From Candidatus Hydrogenedentota bacterium (GTDB taxonomy: Bacteria; Hydrogenedentota; Hydrogenedentia; Hydrogenedentales; CAITNO01): 64,000 nucleotides of DNA. This document shows positions 37,871 through 46,752 of this stretch, piece by piece (position 1 is the stretch's first letter; every line of letters starts with the position of its first letter). The stretch is taken from contig JAGPFE010000002.1 in assembly GCA_018056705.1 (NCBI GenBank), forward strand, positions 90,469 through 154,468. Reading direction: 5' to 3'. The notes below the pieces were generated by a model. The model saw only the letters and a program-made list of their open reading frames with translations, did no database searches and was not told the DNA's origin. The position numbers were made by a program, and so were the translations under genes.

Positions 37871-39461
37871 TTTTCAGAAACGCTGTGAAGCGATCCTGTT
37901 ATGTTTGGCCGTTTCCTTCCCGGTATTTTTAACGGGCATGCTATGGGTTCCCGGTCTTTTATTCGATGTGTCGATACAAAAACCAGCTGGTTCGGATGTC
38001 AAACCGGAAAGCACGGATTTATTGACCAGGCAAGACGTGATTTCCATGCTCAATGATCGGCCCGTAGACATGGTATTTCTGGGTAATTCCATAACGTACG
38101 CTTCCCTGGACCCGGAACTTTTCGAAAAAACCACCGGAATTCCCACGTTAATGATCGCGCAGGGCGGATCAGCTTCCGCGTTCTGGTACCTGGTGATCAA
38201 AAACGCCATATTGCAAGCCGAGAACAAACCGAAATTTCTGGCGATCATTTTCAGGGACGCGTACCTCACCTACCCGGAGTACCGGGCAACGGGGATTTAT
38301 AAGCAACGGCATGACTTGATGAAACAAGGAGACGATCCCCTCTTCGAAAAGTTGACCACTCTCATCCATGCCAACCTCGCGCAACGCGTCTTACATCGGT
38401 ATTTCCTGCTTTACCGGGAACGCGATACCGTTCGGCAACGCGTGGAAAACATCGTAAGGCATGGCGTTCAACAGGTTTTTCGACGGATGGAGGGTGACGT
38501 GAACCCGGAAGCGGCAATCCAAACCGTATTCAGCGAGAAGAACTATATTCCCGCCCTGGTATCTCGGATGCAACAGGCAGCGGAAGCCGAACCGGATTCC
38601 CGTTACTACGATTTCGCGCGTCAACTGCCCCGTTCGTTCCTGCCATATATGGTCAGCATGTGTCGGGAAAACAATATCCAGTTGTTGTTCATCCGGGCAA
38701 AACGCAGGATCGCGCTGGAGAGACCGCACGATCCGAAACCACTGAGTGACTACATGGAGGAATTGAAAAAATATCTGGAAGCCAATGGGGTGCTCTTTCT
38801 GGATTATAGCCAGGTGCCATGGTTGACCAGCGATCATTATGGGGCGGGAGATCATCTGAATCTAACTGGTAAGGCGTTGTTTACGCAGCACCTTGCCGCG
38901 GATATTCTCCCCCTGCTTCTTAAACGCAAGGCATCCGATGTTCAACCCACTGAACAGGAAAAGACATATTTCCCGATCCTGTTTCACTTTGATTTCGAGC
39001 CATCACAAGGGGACCTGTTTGAACAGATGCCATGGGAATGCAGCGGGACATTGCGGATGGTCACGCAACCGCAGCAGGTTTTCAGTGGATCGGGAGCCTT
39101 GTGGGTTCAGACGGACGCGTCTCCCTGGAGCGGAGTACGATTCGCCGTCAAAAAAGAGCGGAACGGCGAAAAACGCGTGATCCCCTATGTCATGTGTAAA
39201 CCCAATCAGTCCTACGTGTGCTCCATGGAGATTAAAGTTTTAAGTAATGATCCCGTGCCGCTCGTGTTGCACATCGCGGGAGATGACACCTATAAACTGG
39301 CGAGCAGGCCATTCACCGCCACGTCGGAGTGGAGCTACGTGGTCTTACCTTTCACCACGCGCCCCAAGACCCGTTACCTCGGCATCGAACTGGTCAAGTA
39401 CAAAGATTTTCCGTCACCCGTGGAAATCCTCGTGGACCACATGGTCATTCAGGCGGAGTAG
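37857..39461 (+). CDS. SGNH-hydrolase-like O-acetyltransferase partner with C-terminal beta-sandwich
   Basis: A 534-residue protein. The ATG at 37857 overlaps the MBOAT gene by 14 bp. A single N-terminal membrane anchor (LCLAVSFPVFLTGMLWVPGL) places the rest outside the cytoplasm. The SGNH nucleophile block is MVFLGNSITYASLDPELF (Ser78), and the C-terminal catalytic His region is SDHYGAGDHLNLTGKALFTQ (about residues 325-345). Residues about 370-534 form a carbohydrate-binding-like beta sandwich (SGSGALWVQTDASPWSGV, YLGIELVKYKD). Coupling to the MBOAT gene points to polysaccharide O-acetylation in the periplasm. Confidence 0.85.
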   Translation: MSSSDFQKRCEAILLCLAVSFPVFLTGMLWVPGLLFDVSIQKPAGSDVKPESTDLLTRQDVISMLNDRPVDMVFLGNSITYASLDPELFEKTTGIPTLMIAQGGSASAFWYLVIKNAILQAENKPKFLAIIFRDAYLTYPEYRATGIYKQRHDLMKQGDDPLFEKLTTLIHANLAQRVLHRYFLLYRERDTVRQRVENIVRHGVQQVFRRMEGDVNPEAAIQTVFSEKNYIPALVSRMQQAAEAEPDSRYYDFARQLPRSFLPYMVSMCRENNIQLLFIRAKRRIALERPHDPKPLSDYMEELKKYLEANGVLFLDYSQVPWLTSDHYGAGDHLNLTGKALFTQHLAADILPLLLKRKASDVQPTEQEKTYFPILFHFDFEPSQGDLFEQMPWECSGTLRMVTQPQQVFSGSGALWVQTDASPWSGVRFAVKKERNGEKRVIPYVMCKPNQSYVCSMEIKVLSNDPVPLVLHIAGDDTYKLASRPFTATSEWSYVVLPFTTRPKTRYLGIELVKYKDFPSPVEILVDHMVIQAE

Positions 39462-39951
39462 CGTGGTCCGCGGCAGGCCGCGTTGTTTCGGCTTTTTCTC
39501 GACAATCGGGCATGGTGACGGCGCGGGTTATCGCGGCATTGTGCTGCTTGAGTCGTTCACTGAGGGTGTGAATGATGTTCAGCAACAGTTGCACCGATAC
39601 CCTCTTGGTCAGCAGCGTCTGAAAGGTGGTCTCAGTGAGCACGAACAGCAGGGAATCTTCGATTGCCTTGGCGGTAGCACAGCGGGGTTCACGGTTCACG
39701 AGGGCCATCTCGCCGAACATATCCCCGGTCCGCAAGGTAGCGATCAGCGTGTTGCCATCGAAAATGCCCACCTTGCCGGCGAGGATGATGTACATCTGGC
39801 TGCCCGTGGTACCCTGGTAGAAAATCACCTCGTCCTTCAGGCTGCGGACGACCATGCCCTTCGAAAAAATTTTCTGGACGTCTTCGCGGGTCAGTCCCCG
39901 GAAGAGATCGACCCGGCGAATCATTTCATCGACCTTGGCAGTTGGCAGCAT
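39445..39951 (-). CDS. Cyclic nucleotide-binding domain protein
   Basis: A 168-residue protein. The ATG at 39951 gives a compact domain; the frame runs open to 40029 without better signals. The cNMP-binding beta-barrel spans about residues 12-130, with IFYQGTTGSQMYIILAGKVG and the phosphate-binding cassette GDMFGEMALVNREPRCATAK. There is no C-terminal DNA-binding domain, only a short helix and charged tail, so it is not a full Crp/Fnr regulator. It could be a stand-alone cAMP or c-di-GMP sensor. Its 3' end overlaps the SGNH gene by 17 bp, tail to tail. Confidence 0.88.
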   Translation of the reverse strand: MLPTAKVDEMIRRVDLFRGLTREDVQKIFSKGMVVRSLKDEVIFYQGTTGSQMYIILAGKVGIFDGNTLIATLRTGDMFGEMALVNREPRCATAKAIEDSLLFVLTETTFQTLLTKRVSVQLLLNIIHTLSERLKQHNAAITRAVTMPDCREKAETTRPAADHATPPE

Positions 39952-40033
39952 CGTGTGATTCTCCGACCTGGAAAACCATGCGGAACAACCGTTAACAACT
40001 ATGAGCAGAAGTTTTATCGTCCGACGCACTACT

Positions 40034-40039
40034 ATTATA
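40034..40039 (-). promoter_or_regulatory. -10 element for the cNMP-binding gene
   Basis: A perfect TATAAT on the minus strand, about 80 bases before the start at 39951. No matching -35 was found. Confidence 0.35.
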
Positions 40040-40208
40040 CCCGTATTCCCAGTGTTCCGTGGTTTCAGGGCCTTCGGTTTTTGGGGACGCGTTGGGGGAT
40101 TGCTCCAGGTACCTTGACAGTCGTTGCCCGCCCAGTCATGAATCGTTACGCCTTTGCCATGGACACGCGGGCTGCATTATGGTAAGAGCGTAACCAGAGG
40201 ATCTGGCC

Positions 40209-40745
40209 ATGACCTGGGAACCACCCGCGCCGCTGTCCTGGAATTACTGCCGCACCTGCGGTGCCCCGCTGACCTGGCAGTGGGAGGGCGAACGGGAACG
40301 CCCGTATTGTGAGCGGTGTCGCCGTTTTTTCTACGACAATCCCGCTCCCGCCAGTTGCGTGATCGTACGCGATCCGGACCATCGGGTGCTGCTGGTGCGT
40401 CGCGCGGTCGAGCCCTGCCTGGGACGGTGGACCCTGCCGGGTGGCTTCATGGAACCAGGTGAAACCGCCGAAGAATGCGCCGCCCGGGAACTGTTCGAAG
40501 AGACGGGCGTCCGGGCGGAAACCCTCCGGCTGTTTGGCTCAGCCATGGGCCACAACGCGCTTTCGGGTCCGGTCGTCGTGTTCGGATGCGCGGTCCTGCG
40601 GTGGTCCGGCACACCCATTCCCGGCAGTGACGCCTCCGAAGTGGCCTTTTTTGGTACCGACGCTTTACCCGAAATTCCCTTCGAAGCCCATCGCCGGATG
40701 CTGGCACTGTGCGCGGCACTCGGCGTGTTTCCCCTGCCGGCGTAA
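40209..40745 (+). CDS. NUDIX hydrolase with N-terminal zinc ribbon
   Basis: A 178-residue protein. Residues about 14-42 form a zinc ribbon (YCRTCGAPL ... YCERCRRFFYDNPAP), as in NudC/ADP-ribose pyrophosphatase-like enzymes. The NUDIX box at about residues 77-100 reads GGFMEPGETAEECAARELFE then ETGV, which fits Gx5Ex7REUxEExGU. It probably hydrolyses a nucleoside-diphosphate-linked compound such as NADH or ADP-ribose. The substrate is not readable from sequence. It stands alone between the cNMP gene and ilvE. Confidence 0.92.
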   Translation: MTWEPPAPLSWNYCRTCGAPLTWQWEGERERPYCERCRRFFYDNPAPASCVIVRDPDHRVLLVRRAVEPCLGRWTLPGGFMEPGETAEECAARELFEETGVRAETLRLFGSAMGHNALSGPVVVFGCAVLRWSGTPIPGSDASEVAFFGTDALPEIPFEAHRRMLALCAALGVFPLPA

Positions 40746-40868
40746 TCCCCGGAGGCAGGGGGGCTGAAGGACTCGGTTGCGCCGGACCCTCGCGAAGGGG
40801 GATACTATGCGCGGGGGGTATTCCATAACCCCCTTGTGGCCGGCGTGTTTTGCAGCAAGGAACTTGAA

Positions 40869-41801
40869 ATGAGCAGAACCATGGAGCCCGGGAAAGAGGC
40901 GTACTTCGAGGGCCGGTACGTGCCCATCGAGGACGCGAAAATCAGCATCATGACCCACGCCTTCAACTATGGCACGGGGTTGTTCGAGGGGATACGGGGC
41001 TACTACAGCCGGGACGAAGACAACATCCTGGTGTTCCGGCTCAAGGAGCACGTGGACCGGATGGCCCGTAACGCCCGGTTGCTGTGCATGGATATTCCTG
41101 AAACCCCGGCGGATATCGAAAAGATCTGCCTCGAAGTGGTGCGACGCAGCGGCTTCCGGGAAGGCGTGTACATCCGTCCGATCATCTACAAGTCGGAGTG
41201 TTCCCTGGGTCCCACGGTGGTAGGCGTTCAAAGCCGTTTCTGCTGTTATGTCATCCGGCTGGGCGACTACTGTGACATCGACAATGGACTGGACGTGGCC
41301 GTTTCCTCGTGGCGGCGATTGTCGGACAACGCCATACCGAGCCGGGTGAAATCCACGGGCAGTTACATTAACTCTTCGCTGGCCGCCGCGGAGGCCAAGC
41401 AGGCGGGCTTCCACGAGGCCGTTTTCCTGCGCGAGAACGGCACGGTGGCCGAGGGCAGCGCGATGAACATGTTCATCGTGTACGGTGACACGCTGATCAC
41501 CACGCCCCCCAACGCGGACATCCTGGTGGGCATTACCCGGAACACGGTCATGGAACTGGCCCGGGACGCGCTCGGCCTGAAAGTCATCGAACGGGACATC
41601 GCGCGCACTGAACTGTACGTGTGCGACGAAATCTTTTTCTGCGGCACGGGCGCGCAGGTGGCCCCGGTGCGCTCGGTGGATCGCCGGATTATCGGTAACG
41701 GTCAGCCGGGCCCGATCACCCGGCGGTTGCAGGAACTGTACTTCCAGGTGGTGCAGGGCAAGGTGGAACGCTATCGCCACTGGTGCACGCCGGTGTTCTG
41801 A
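40869..41801 (+). CDS. ilvE: Branched-chain amino acid aminotransferase (class IV)
   Basis: A 310-residue PLP enzyme that makes or breaks down leucine, isoleucine and valine. The ATG at 40869 follows AAGGAACTTGAA; an upstream in-frame ATG (40836) lacks a site. Motifs include ISIMTHAFNYGTGLFEGIRG and SRVKSTGSYINSSLAAAEAK, with the PLP lysine at about residue 161. Further motifs are GTVAEGSAMNMFIVYGDTLI and FFCGTGAQVAPVRSVDRRII. Length matches the family. A small membrane-protein gene and a class II aldolase gene follow closely on the same strand. Confidence 0.95.
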   Translation: MSRTMEPGKEAYFEGRYVPIEDAKISIMTHAFNYGTGLFEGIRGYYSRDEDNILVFRLKEHVDRMARNARLLCMDIPETPADIEKICLEVVRRSGFREGVYIRPIIYKSECSLGPTVVGVQSRFCCYVIRLGDYCDIDNGLDVAVSSWRRLSDNAIPSRVKSTGSYINSSLAAAEAKQAGFHEAVFLRENGTVAEGSAMNMFIVYGDTLITTPPNADILVGITRNTVMELARDALGLKVIERDIARTELYVCDEIFFCGTGAQVAPVRSVDRRIIGNGQPGPITRRLQELYFQVVQGKVERYRHWCTPVF

Positions 41802-41810
41802 GAACCGCGT

Positions 41811-42182
41811 ATGACCGACCCAGAACGTTTACCCGCTTCAGAGTCGCAAGCGCCTGCCTCGTCTCCGGTTGCATCGTTGAGCTGGGGGGGACGGTTGGGC
41901 ATGGTGCTGCGGCGTCCCGCGTTCTGGCTGAACTGGGTGGTTATTCTGCTGGCGACCTGCTGGATTCCCCTGCTGAAGGTCAAGGCGGTCATGGAGGGAC
42001 CGGATGGCAAGGTGGTCAGCGAATCCGTGGTTTCCTACGCGCCCTGGCAGTCGGCGCGGGTGCTGCTGACGGTCGGGTGGTCCTGGATGCACGCGCGCAG
42101 CCTGGCCACGCACGCCGGAATTGCTTTCGTGGTGGCGCTGGTCGTGTGGCTGGCGCTGCAACCCGGGCGACGGAACGCCTGA
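41811..42182 (+). CDS. Small membrane protein, function unknown
   Basis: A 123-residue protein starting 9 bp after ilvE. It has a Pro/Ser-rich N-terminus and two membrane segments (WLNWVVILLATCWIPLL and AGIAFVVALVVWLALQP), with about 45 residues between them. I recognise no family. Its position suggests co-transcription with ilvE and the aldolase. Confidence 0.6.
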   Translation: MTDPERLPASESQAPASSPVASLSWGGRLGMVLRRPAFWLNWVVILLATCWIPLLKVKAVMEGPDGKVVSESVVSYAPWQSARVLLTVGWSWMHARSLATHAGIAFVVALVVWLALQPGRRNA

Positions 42183-42210
42183 TGGATCACGACTTTTCTG
42201 GAGCGAGCCC

Positions 42211-42906
42211 ATGACCCCTGAAACAGCCTGTCATGCCAGCGAGCGACTGGCCCGGGAACAGATCTGCGAGGCGGGACGTATCCTCTACGACCTGGGACTG
42301 GTGGCAGCCACCGACGGAAACCTGAGCGTACGGCTCGCGCCGGATCGCTTCCTGTGCACGCCCGGGGGGATCTCCAAGGGTTTCATGACGCCCAGGGACC
42401 TGGTGATCGTGGACGCGCGGGGCGAAAAAATAAGCGGTACCCGGAACCCCACGTCTGAAATTTTCACCCACCTCGCCGCGTTCGAAGAGCGACTGGACAT
42501 CGTTGCCGTGGTCCACGCCCATCCTCCCGTGGCCACCGCGCTGACCATCGCGGGCCATGACATGACGGCGCCCGTGGTTCCCGAGGTTATCATGGGTCTC
42601 ATGGCCATTCCCACCGCGGGATACGCCACCCCCGGCAGCCGGGAGGGCGCAGACGTGGTGCGTCCCTGGATTGGCCGGTACGACGCCCTGTTGCTGGACC
42701 GGCACGGGGCGATTACCGTGGGCGCCGATCCCCTCGAAGCCGCGATGAAGATGGACAAGGTAGAACACACGGCCCGCGTGCTGCACGCCGCGCTGACCGT
42801 GGGCCGGGTTCAACGGCTGACCCCGGAAGCCGTGCGTAAACTGGTGGACTTTTACGACAGCCACCATGCCCGTCCCTTCGGAGAATACCCGTTTCCAGGC
42901 CAATAA
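42211..42906 (+). CDS. Class II aldolase/adducin family protein
   Basis: A 231-residue zinc-dependent aldolase-type enzyme related to L-fuculose-phosphate and L-ribulose-phosphate enzymes. The ATG at 42211 follows GGAG at good spacing. The phosphate/substrate loop is LVAATDGNLSVRL. Zinc ligands lie in AVVHAHPPVATAL (His102, His104) and in the later LLLDRHGAITVG. A lysine/tyrosine-containing C-terminus follows. It probably cleaves or epimerises a sugar phosphate. Together with the SDR convergent on it, it could serve deoxy-sugar breakdown, but the substrate is not established. Confidence 0.9.
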   Translation: MTPETACHASERLAREQICEAGRILYDLGLVAATDGNLSVRLAPDRFLCTPGGISKGFMTPRDLVIVDARGEKISGTRNPTSEIFTHLAAFEERLDIVAVVHAHPPVATALTIAGHDMTAPVVPEVIMGLMAIPTAGYATPGSREGADVVRPWIGRYDALLLDRHGAITVGADPLEAAMKMDKVEHTARVLHAALTVGRVQRLTPEAVRKLVDFYDSHHARPFGEYPFPGQ

Positions 42907-42942
42907 AAAAACGGGCGCGACAGGTTACCCCGCCGCGCCCGT
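42904..42942 (-). terminator. Intrinsic terminator of the SDR gene
   Basis: On the minus strand a 9-bp perfect stem (ACGGGCGCG / CGCGCCCGT, loop of 14) is followed by TTTTTTT. It lies about 25 bases after the SDR stop codon. The U-tract is present only on the minus strand. Confidence 0.85.
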
Positions 42943-42966
42943 GAAACCGTTCCCGGATGCCGGATA

Positions 42967-43725
42967 TCACATGGCGTAGAAGCCGCCGTCCACCACCAGT
43001 TCCGCGCCGTTGCAGAAAGTCGATTCGTCTGACGCCAGGTACAGCGCGGCGTAGGCGATGTCCCGGGCGGTACCCAGTCGGCGCATGGGAATTTCCGCCG
43101 CGATAGCCTTTTTCCGTTCCTCGTTGAGATACGGGGCCTGAAGCGGCGTGTCGATCATGCCGGGATGAATGATGTTGGTGCGGATACCCATGGGGCCGAA
43201 CTGCACCGCCAGCGACTTGGTGAGGGAGATGAGCGCGCCCTTGGCGCAGGTGTAGGAATCCTGGGCAAGGGTGAAACCCGCCAGGGCCGAAATAGATCCC
43301 ACGAGGATGACCGACCCGCCACCATTCTTGATCAACCGCGGAATGCCGTGCTTGGTGAGGAAAAAGGCGCCTTTCAGGTTGATGGCCTGTATCCGGTCCC
43401 AGTTTTCCTCGGTCGTCTCGATGACCGACTTGTCAATGGTCTTATTCAGGACGCCCGCGTTGGCGTATAGGACGTCGATCTTTCCGAACCGGGCTTCCGT
43501 TTCTTCCACGCACCGCTGGACGTCGGCCTCCCGGGCCACGTCTCCTACCACGATCACCGATTCGCTTCCCGCGGCCGCCACGAGCCCCGCCGTTTCCCGC
43601 ACGGCTGTTTCGTTGATATCGAACAGGCCCAGTTTCGCGCCGTGTTCCGCGAACAGTACGGCCGCTTCCCGGCCCATGCCCATGCCCGCGCCGGTAATAA
43701 TGACCACCTTGTCCTTGAGACGCAT
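42967..43725 (-). CDS. Short-chain dehydrogenase/reductase
   Basis: A 252-residue classical SDR. The start at 43725 follows AAAAGGAG. The NAD(P) motif is VIITGAGMGMGREAAVLFAE, and Asp in LGLFDINETA suggests NAD(H) preference. Further motifs are LYANAGVL, the catalytic Ser in LVGSISALAG, the YTCAK Tyr/Lys pair, and the C-terminal CNGAELVVDGGFYAM. It is cytoplasmic. A promoter and a strong terminator show it is a single-gene transcript. The substrate is unknown. Confidence 0.92.
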   Translation of the reverse strand: MRLKDKVVIITGAGMGMGREAAVLFAEHGAKLGLFDINETAVRETAGLVAAAGSESVIVVGDVAREADVQRCVEETEARFGKIDVLYANAGVLNKTIDKSVIETTEENWDRIQAINLKGAFFLTKHGIPRLIKNGGGSVILVGSISALAGFTLAQDSYTCAKGALISLTKSLAVQFGPMGIRTNIIHPGMIDTPLQAPYLNEERKKAIAAEIPMRRLGTARDIAYAALYLASDESTFCNGAELVVDGGFYAM

Positions 43726-43772
43726 ATACCACTCCTTTTGATGTGTTGTGGGTAAACCGGAAAATCGGGATG

Positions 43773-43781
43773 ATTATAGCA
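43773..43781 (-). promoter_or_regulatory. Extended -10 promoter of the SDR gene
   Basis: TGCTATAAT on the minus strand, the same extended -10 as upstream of the GH36 gene, about 48 bases before the SDR start. No -35 is seen. Confidence 0.5.
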
Positions 43782-43925
43782 CCGGTCGCTTCGTCGGATC
43801 CTTCCGGGCGGGGCGTGTCGGGCCGTCGTGGGTGCTGAATGAAATCGCGATTTGCTGTCGTGCCGGATCACGCGGATGGTTTCGGAGGGAGGGGGGGAGG
43901 ATCGTTCAGTCACTTTTCTGGGACG

Positions 43926-44312
43926 GGGAAGAAAGATTTCTCCTCACTTCGTTCGTCGAAATGACAGATCACCCTGACGGTACCAACATACCGGAGTGGT
44001 GCCAAGGTTGCAAAAAGCGGTACCAACATACCTGGAGCGATGCCGCGCACGATGGCGATGACAACGCCCTTTGGTGAATGACCACACGCGACGCGACACC
44101 AAAGCGTTATGGCGAGAACAACGTACCGGGGTGGTACCAACGCGCCGTGGTGCCGCGTAACTGTATCGAAGGGGTACGCGGAGGAAAACGGCCGTTGAAA
44201 TCGAAAAACACCCTGTCACGCGGTACTGCCTAGCGCGATCATTTCGAACGAGACGTTACCCTTTTCCCGTAGATCTGTCATTTCGAGCGCGGCGAGAAAT
44301 CTTACTTCCTCC
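43926..44312. repeat. Non-coding repeat island bounded by inverted copies of a dispersed repeat
   Basis: The 735 bp between the SDR and pilT genes has no real gene. Its centre is bounded by a roughly 40-bp repeat in opposite orientations: 43926-43970, and 44271-44312 reversed, sharing AAGATTTCTC and CGAAATGACAGATC. Translated, one copy gives CHFDERSEEKSFF, a peptide familiar from spurious proteins produced by a dispersed bacterial repeat. Inside are several direct copies of a 15-30 bp unit beginning GGTACCAACATACC and its variants (near 43979, 44020, 44125). It resembles a small non-autonomous element or a set of extragenic repeats. No transposase is present. Confidence 0.7.
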
Positions 44313-44461
44313 GGCCCTGCGCTTACTTAAAACGCGTACCTGCCGGAAAACTTTACCTGTCCAGGGGATTGTCGTGATAATGGATGACAAAGGCGATCAC
44401 CCGGCGGAGCGCGCGCGACGCGGCAGGGAGCATCCGCCGAAAGCAGCGAGGGTACGATCCG

Positions 44462-45541
44462 ATGATCAGCATGGACGTGATTATGCAGGCGGCCGTTGAC
44501 CGCAACGCCTCGGATATTCATCTCAAGGTGCACAACCCGCCCATCCTCCGGATCGACGGGCGACTGATCCGTCTGCCGGAATACCCGGAATTGACCGATG
44601 ACCTCCTGCGACAACTGTTGTCCGAAATCACCACGGACAAGGACCGGATCAAGTTCGAGAAACTGCTGGAACTGGATACCTCGGTCATGTACGGCAATAT
44701 CGCGCGGTTCCGGGTGAATGTCTGCCTGGATGACGGCCATCCCCGCATCGTGATGCGGCTCATTCCCCTGCGGATCAAGACCGTGGAAGAACTGGGCCTG
44801 CCGCTGGTGCTTAAAAACCTGTGCAAACTGAAAAACGGCCTCGTGCTGTTTACCGGCCCCACGGGCAGCGGCAAATCAACGTCGCTGGCCGCCATGATCG
44901 ACGAGATCAACCGGACCCGGCCCGACCATATCGTGACCGTGGAAGACCCCCTGGAGTTCATTCACGAGGACAAGATGGGGGTGGTCACCCACCGCGAGGT
45001 TGGCCATGATACCCTGTCCTTCGCGAACGCCCTCCGTGGCGCGTTGCGCCAGGACCCCGACGTGATCCTCATCGGCGAGATGCGCGACGTGGAGACGGTG
45101 CGAACCGCCATGGCTGCCGCGGAAACCGGTCACCTGGTCTTTTCCACGCTGCACACCGTGGATGCCGTGGAAACCCTGAACCGCATCATGGAGTTTTTCG
45201 AACCCCATCAGCATGTCCAGATCCGAAAACAACTGGCGGGTATTCTGCGATGCATCTGTTCGCAGCGGATCCTGCCGCTGGCCCAGGGAAAGGGCCGCGT
45301 GGTCGCCTGCGAAGTACTTATCGGCACGCGTACCGTGCGGGATTTCATGGAACAGGGCAAGCCGTTCCGCGAAATCGTGGGCCTGATCGAGGACGGCCGG
45401 GACCAGTGGGGCATGCAGACGTTCGACCAGGCCCTGTTCGACCTGTGGAAGTCGGGTAAGATCACCGCCGAAGTGGCCCTTCAGAACGCCTCGAGCGCCA
45501 AGGACCTGAAACTGCGGATGCAGGGCATGGCCGTCCGTTAA
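44462..45541 (+). CDS. pilT: Type IV pilus retraction ATPase, PilT/PilU family
   Basis: A 359-residue cytoplasmic hexameric ATPase that powers pilus retraction. I chose the ATG at 44462; an in-frame ATG at 44384 adds an atypical basic extension. Motifs in order are NASDIHLKVHNPPILRIDGR (N-terminal PAS-like domain), Walker A GPTGSGKST at about residues 132-140, the Asp box TVEDPLEFIHED, Walker B DVILIGEMRDVETVRTA, and the His box GHLVFSTLHT. No pilB, pilC or pilin gene is adjacent; the pseudopilin at 16214 is far away. PilT versus PilU cannot be settled here. Confidence 0.93.
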   Translation: MISMDVIMQAAVDRNASDIHLKVHNPPILRIDGRLIRLPEYPELTDDLLRQLLSEITTDKDRIKFEKLLELDTSVMYGNIARFRVNVCLDDGHPRIVMRLIPLRIKTVEELGLPLVLKNLCKLKNGLVLFTGPTGSGKSTSLAAMIDEINRTRPDHIVTVEDPLEFIHEDKMGVVTHREVGHDTLSFANALRGALRQDPDVILIGEMRDVETVRTAMAAAETGHLVFSTLHTVDAVETLNRIMEFFEPHQHVQIRKQLAGILRCICSQRILPLAQGKGRVVACEVLIGTRTVRDFMEQGKPFREIVGLIEDGRDQWGMQTFDQALFDLWKSGKITAEVALQNASSAKDLKLRMQGMAVR

Positions 45542-45549
45542 CCGGGAGA

Positions 45550-46746
45550 ATGGAAATGCGACTGGCGGCAGGGATCCGTCTGGTGGTCGTGCTGACCCTT
45601 GGGGTATCTGCCTGGAGCGACCCCGGGGCAAACCTGTTGCGGAATCCCGGGTTCGAGGAACTGGTCATGGGCCTGCCCGCCGCGTGGAAGGCCTTCGTGT
45701 ATCCCGCGCCGGGCGCTTACGCCCGCATGGTTGAACCCGGCCACGGTGGCGCGCGCGCGGCCGCCTTGGTCATAGCCACCCCCTACCGGCGTGAACCGGA
45801 CAATAACTGGAGTCAGCACGTGGCCGTGCCGGAAGGTGCCCGGCGCGTGAAGTTCGCGGGATGGGTCCGCGCGGAAGGCAACAGCGCCGACGCGTTTCTC
45901 TGGCTGCAGTGCTGGCAGCGGCGTCCCGCGCGGCTGCTGGCAGAAGCGAGAAGCCCAGCCCTTTCCCGGCGGAACGAATGGGTCTACGTGGAGGTTGCCA
46001 TGGACGTGCCGGCGGGCACGGACTTCGCGATGGCGCGGCTGACCCTGCGGGGCGCTGGTGAAGGCTGGTTCGATGACCTTGAACTGACCGCCGAGTCTTC
46101 CTCATTGCCAGCCGAGAGTGCTCCCCCCGCGCCGGCACCTGGCGCTTCGGCCGGGTCCGGGACGCCGACCGGATCCCCCCAGGCCACCGACGCTGCCCGG
46201 GAAGCCACCACCGGTTTGGCGCCCTCCCCACAGGCGTCAACTCCTGAACCAGCGTCCACCGGCGACGCCGCCACGCCATCGCCTCTTCCCGCCACGTCCG
46301 CGCCGGTCGCGCCCGAGACGCCTTCCCGGGGCCAACCGGACACGACACCGCCGCCCACGTCGCCCAAGACCGCCGCGCCTGCCGCGGCACCACCGCCAGT
46401 GGCCGGAACGGCCGGAACGGCGGACAACGACGGGGCCGTTCTCCGGCAGACCGATTCGCTCGAGCAGACGCTAGGATTGTTACGCCAGGAAAACCGGCTG
46501 TTACTCGACGCGTTGTTGGCCCTGCGCGCCCAGCATGAGGCCGTCCAGCGGGACCTCGAATCGCTACGGCGGGAACTGGACGCGCTACGCGCCCAGGCGG
46601 GGCCGCGGGAGGCTGTCACGACGCGTCCGGAAGCGGAACCGGAGGCCATGCCTGGAGGTTCCGTGCCTCCCCTCGCGCCCCGGGGGTCCGCGTGGGACGA
46701 CGTGAGCGTGCCGGTTCCCCAGACGGACCGGGATCCATCGTCCTGA
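45550..46746 (+). CDS. Secreted protein: carbohydrate-binding-like domain, Pro/Ala-rich linker, coiled coil
   Basis: A 398-residue protein whose start follows CCGGGAGA; an ATG at 45556 is equally possible. The signal peptide is LAAGIRLVVVLTLGVSAWS. Residues about 25-175 form a galactose-binding-like beta sandwich (NLLRNPGFEELVMGLPAAWK, GEGWFDDLELTAES). Residues about 180-295 are a Pro/Ala/Ser/Thr linker. Residues about 300-360 form a coiled coil (QTLGLLRQENRLLLDALLAL, LESLRRELDALRAQ). The combination suggests a surface or periplasmic scaffold. It follows pilT by 8 bp, so the two may be co-transcribed. Confidence 0.7.
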   Translation: MEMRLAAGIRLVVVLTLGVSAWSDPGANLLRNPGFEELVMGLPAAWKAFVYPAPGAYARMVEPGHGGARAAALVIATPYRREPDNNWSQHVAVPEGARRVKFAGWVRAEGNSADAFLWLQCWQRRPARLLAEARSPALSRRNEWVYVEVAMDVPAGTDFAMARLTLRGAGEGWFDDLELTAESSSLPAESAPPAPAPGASAGSGTPTGSPQATDAAREATTGLAPSPQASTPEPASTGDAATPSPLPATSAPVAPETPSRGQPDTTPPPTSPKTAAPAAAPPPVAGTAGTADNDGAVLRQTDSLEQTLGLLRQENRLLLDALLALRAQHEAVQRDLESLRRELDALRAQAGPREAVTTRPEAEPEAMPGGSVPPLAPRGSAWDDVSVPVPQTDRDPSS

Positions 46747-46752
46747 CCCCGG

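Noticed and set aside
43944..44219. 91-codon minus-strand frame
   Set aside because: It translates the direct repeats of the non-coding island; composition is repetitive and of the CHFDERSEE spurious type.
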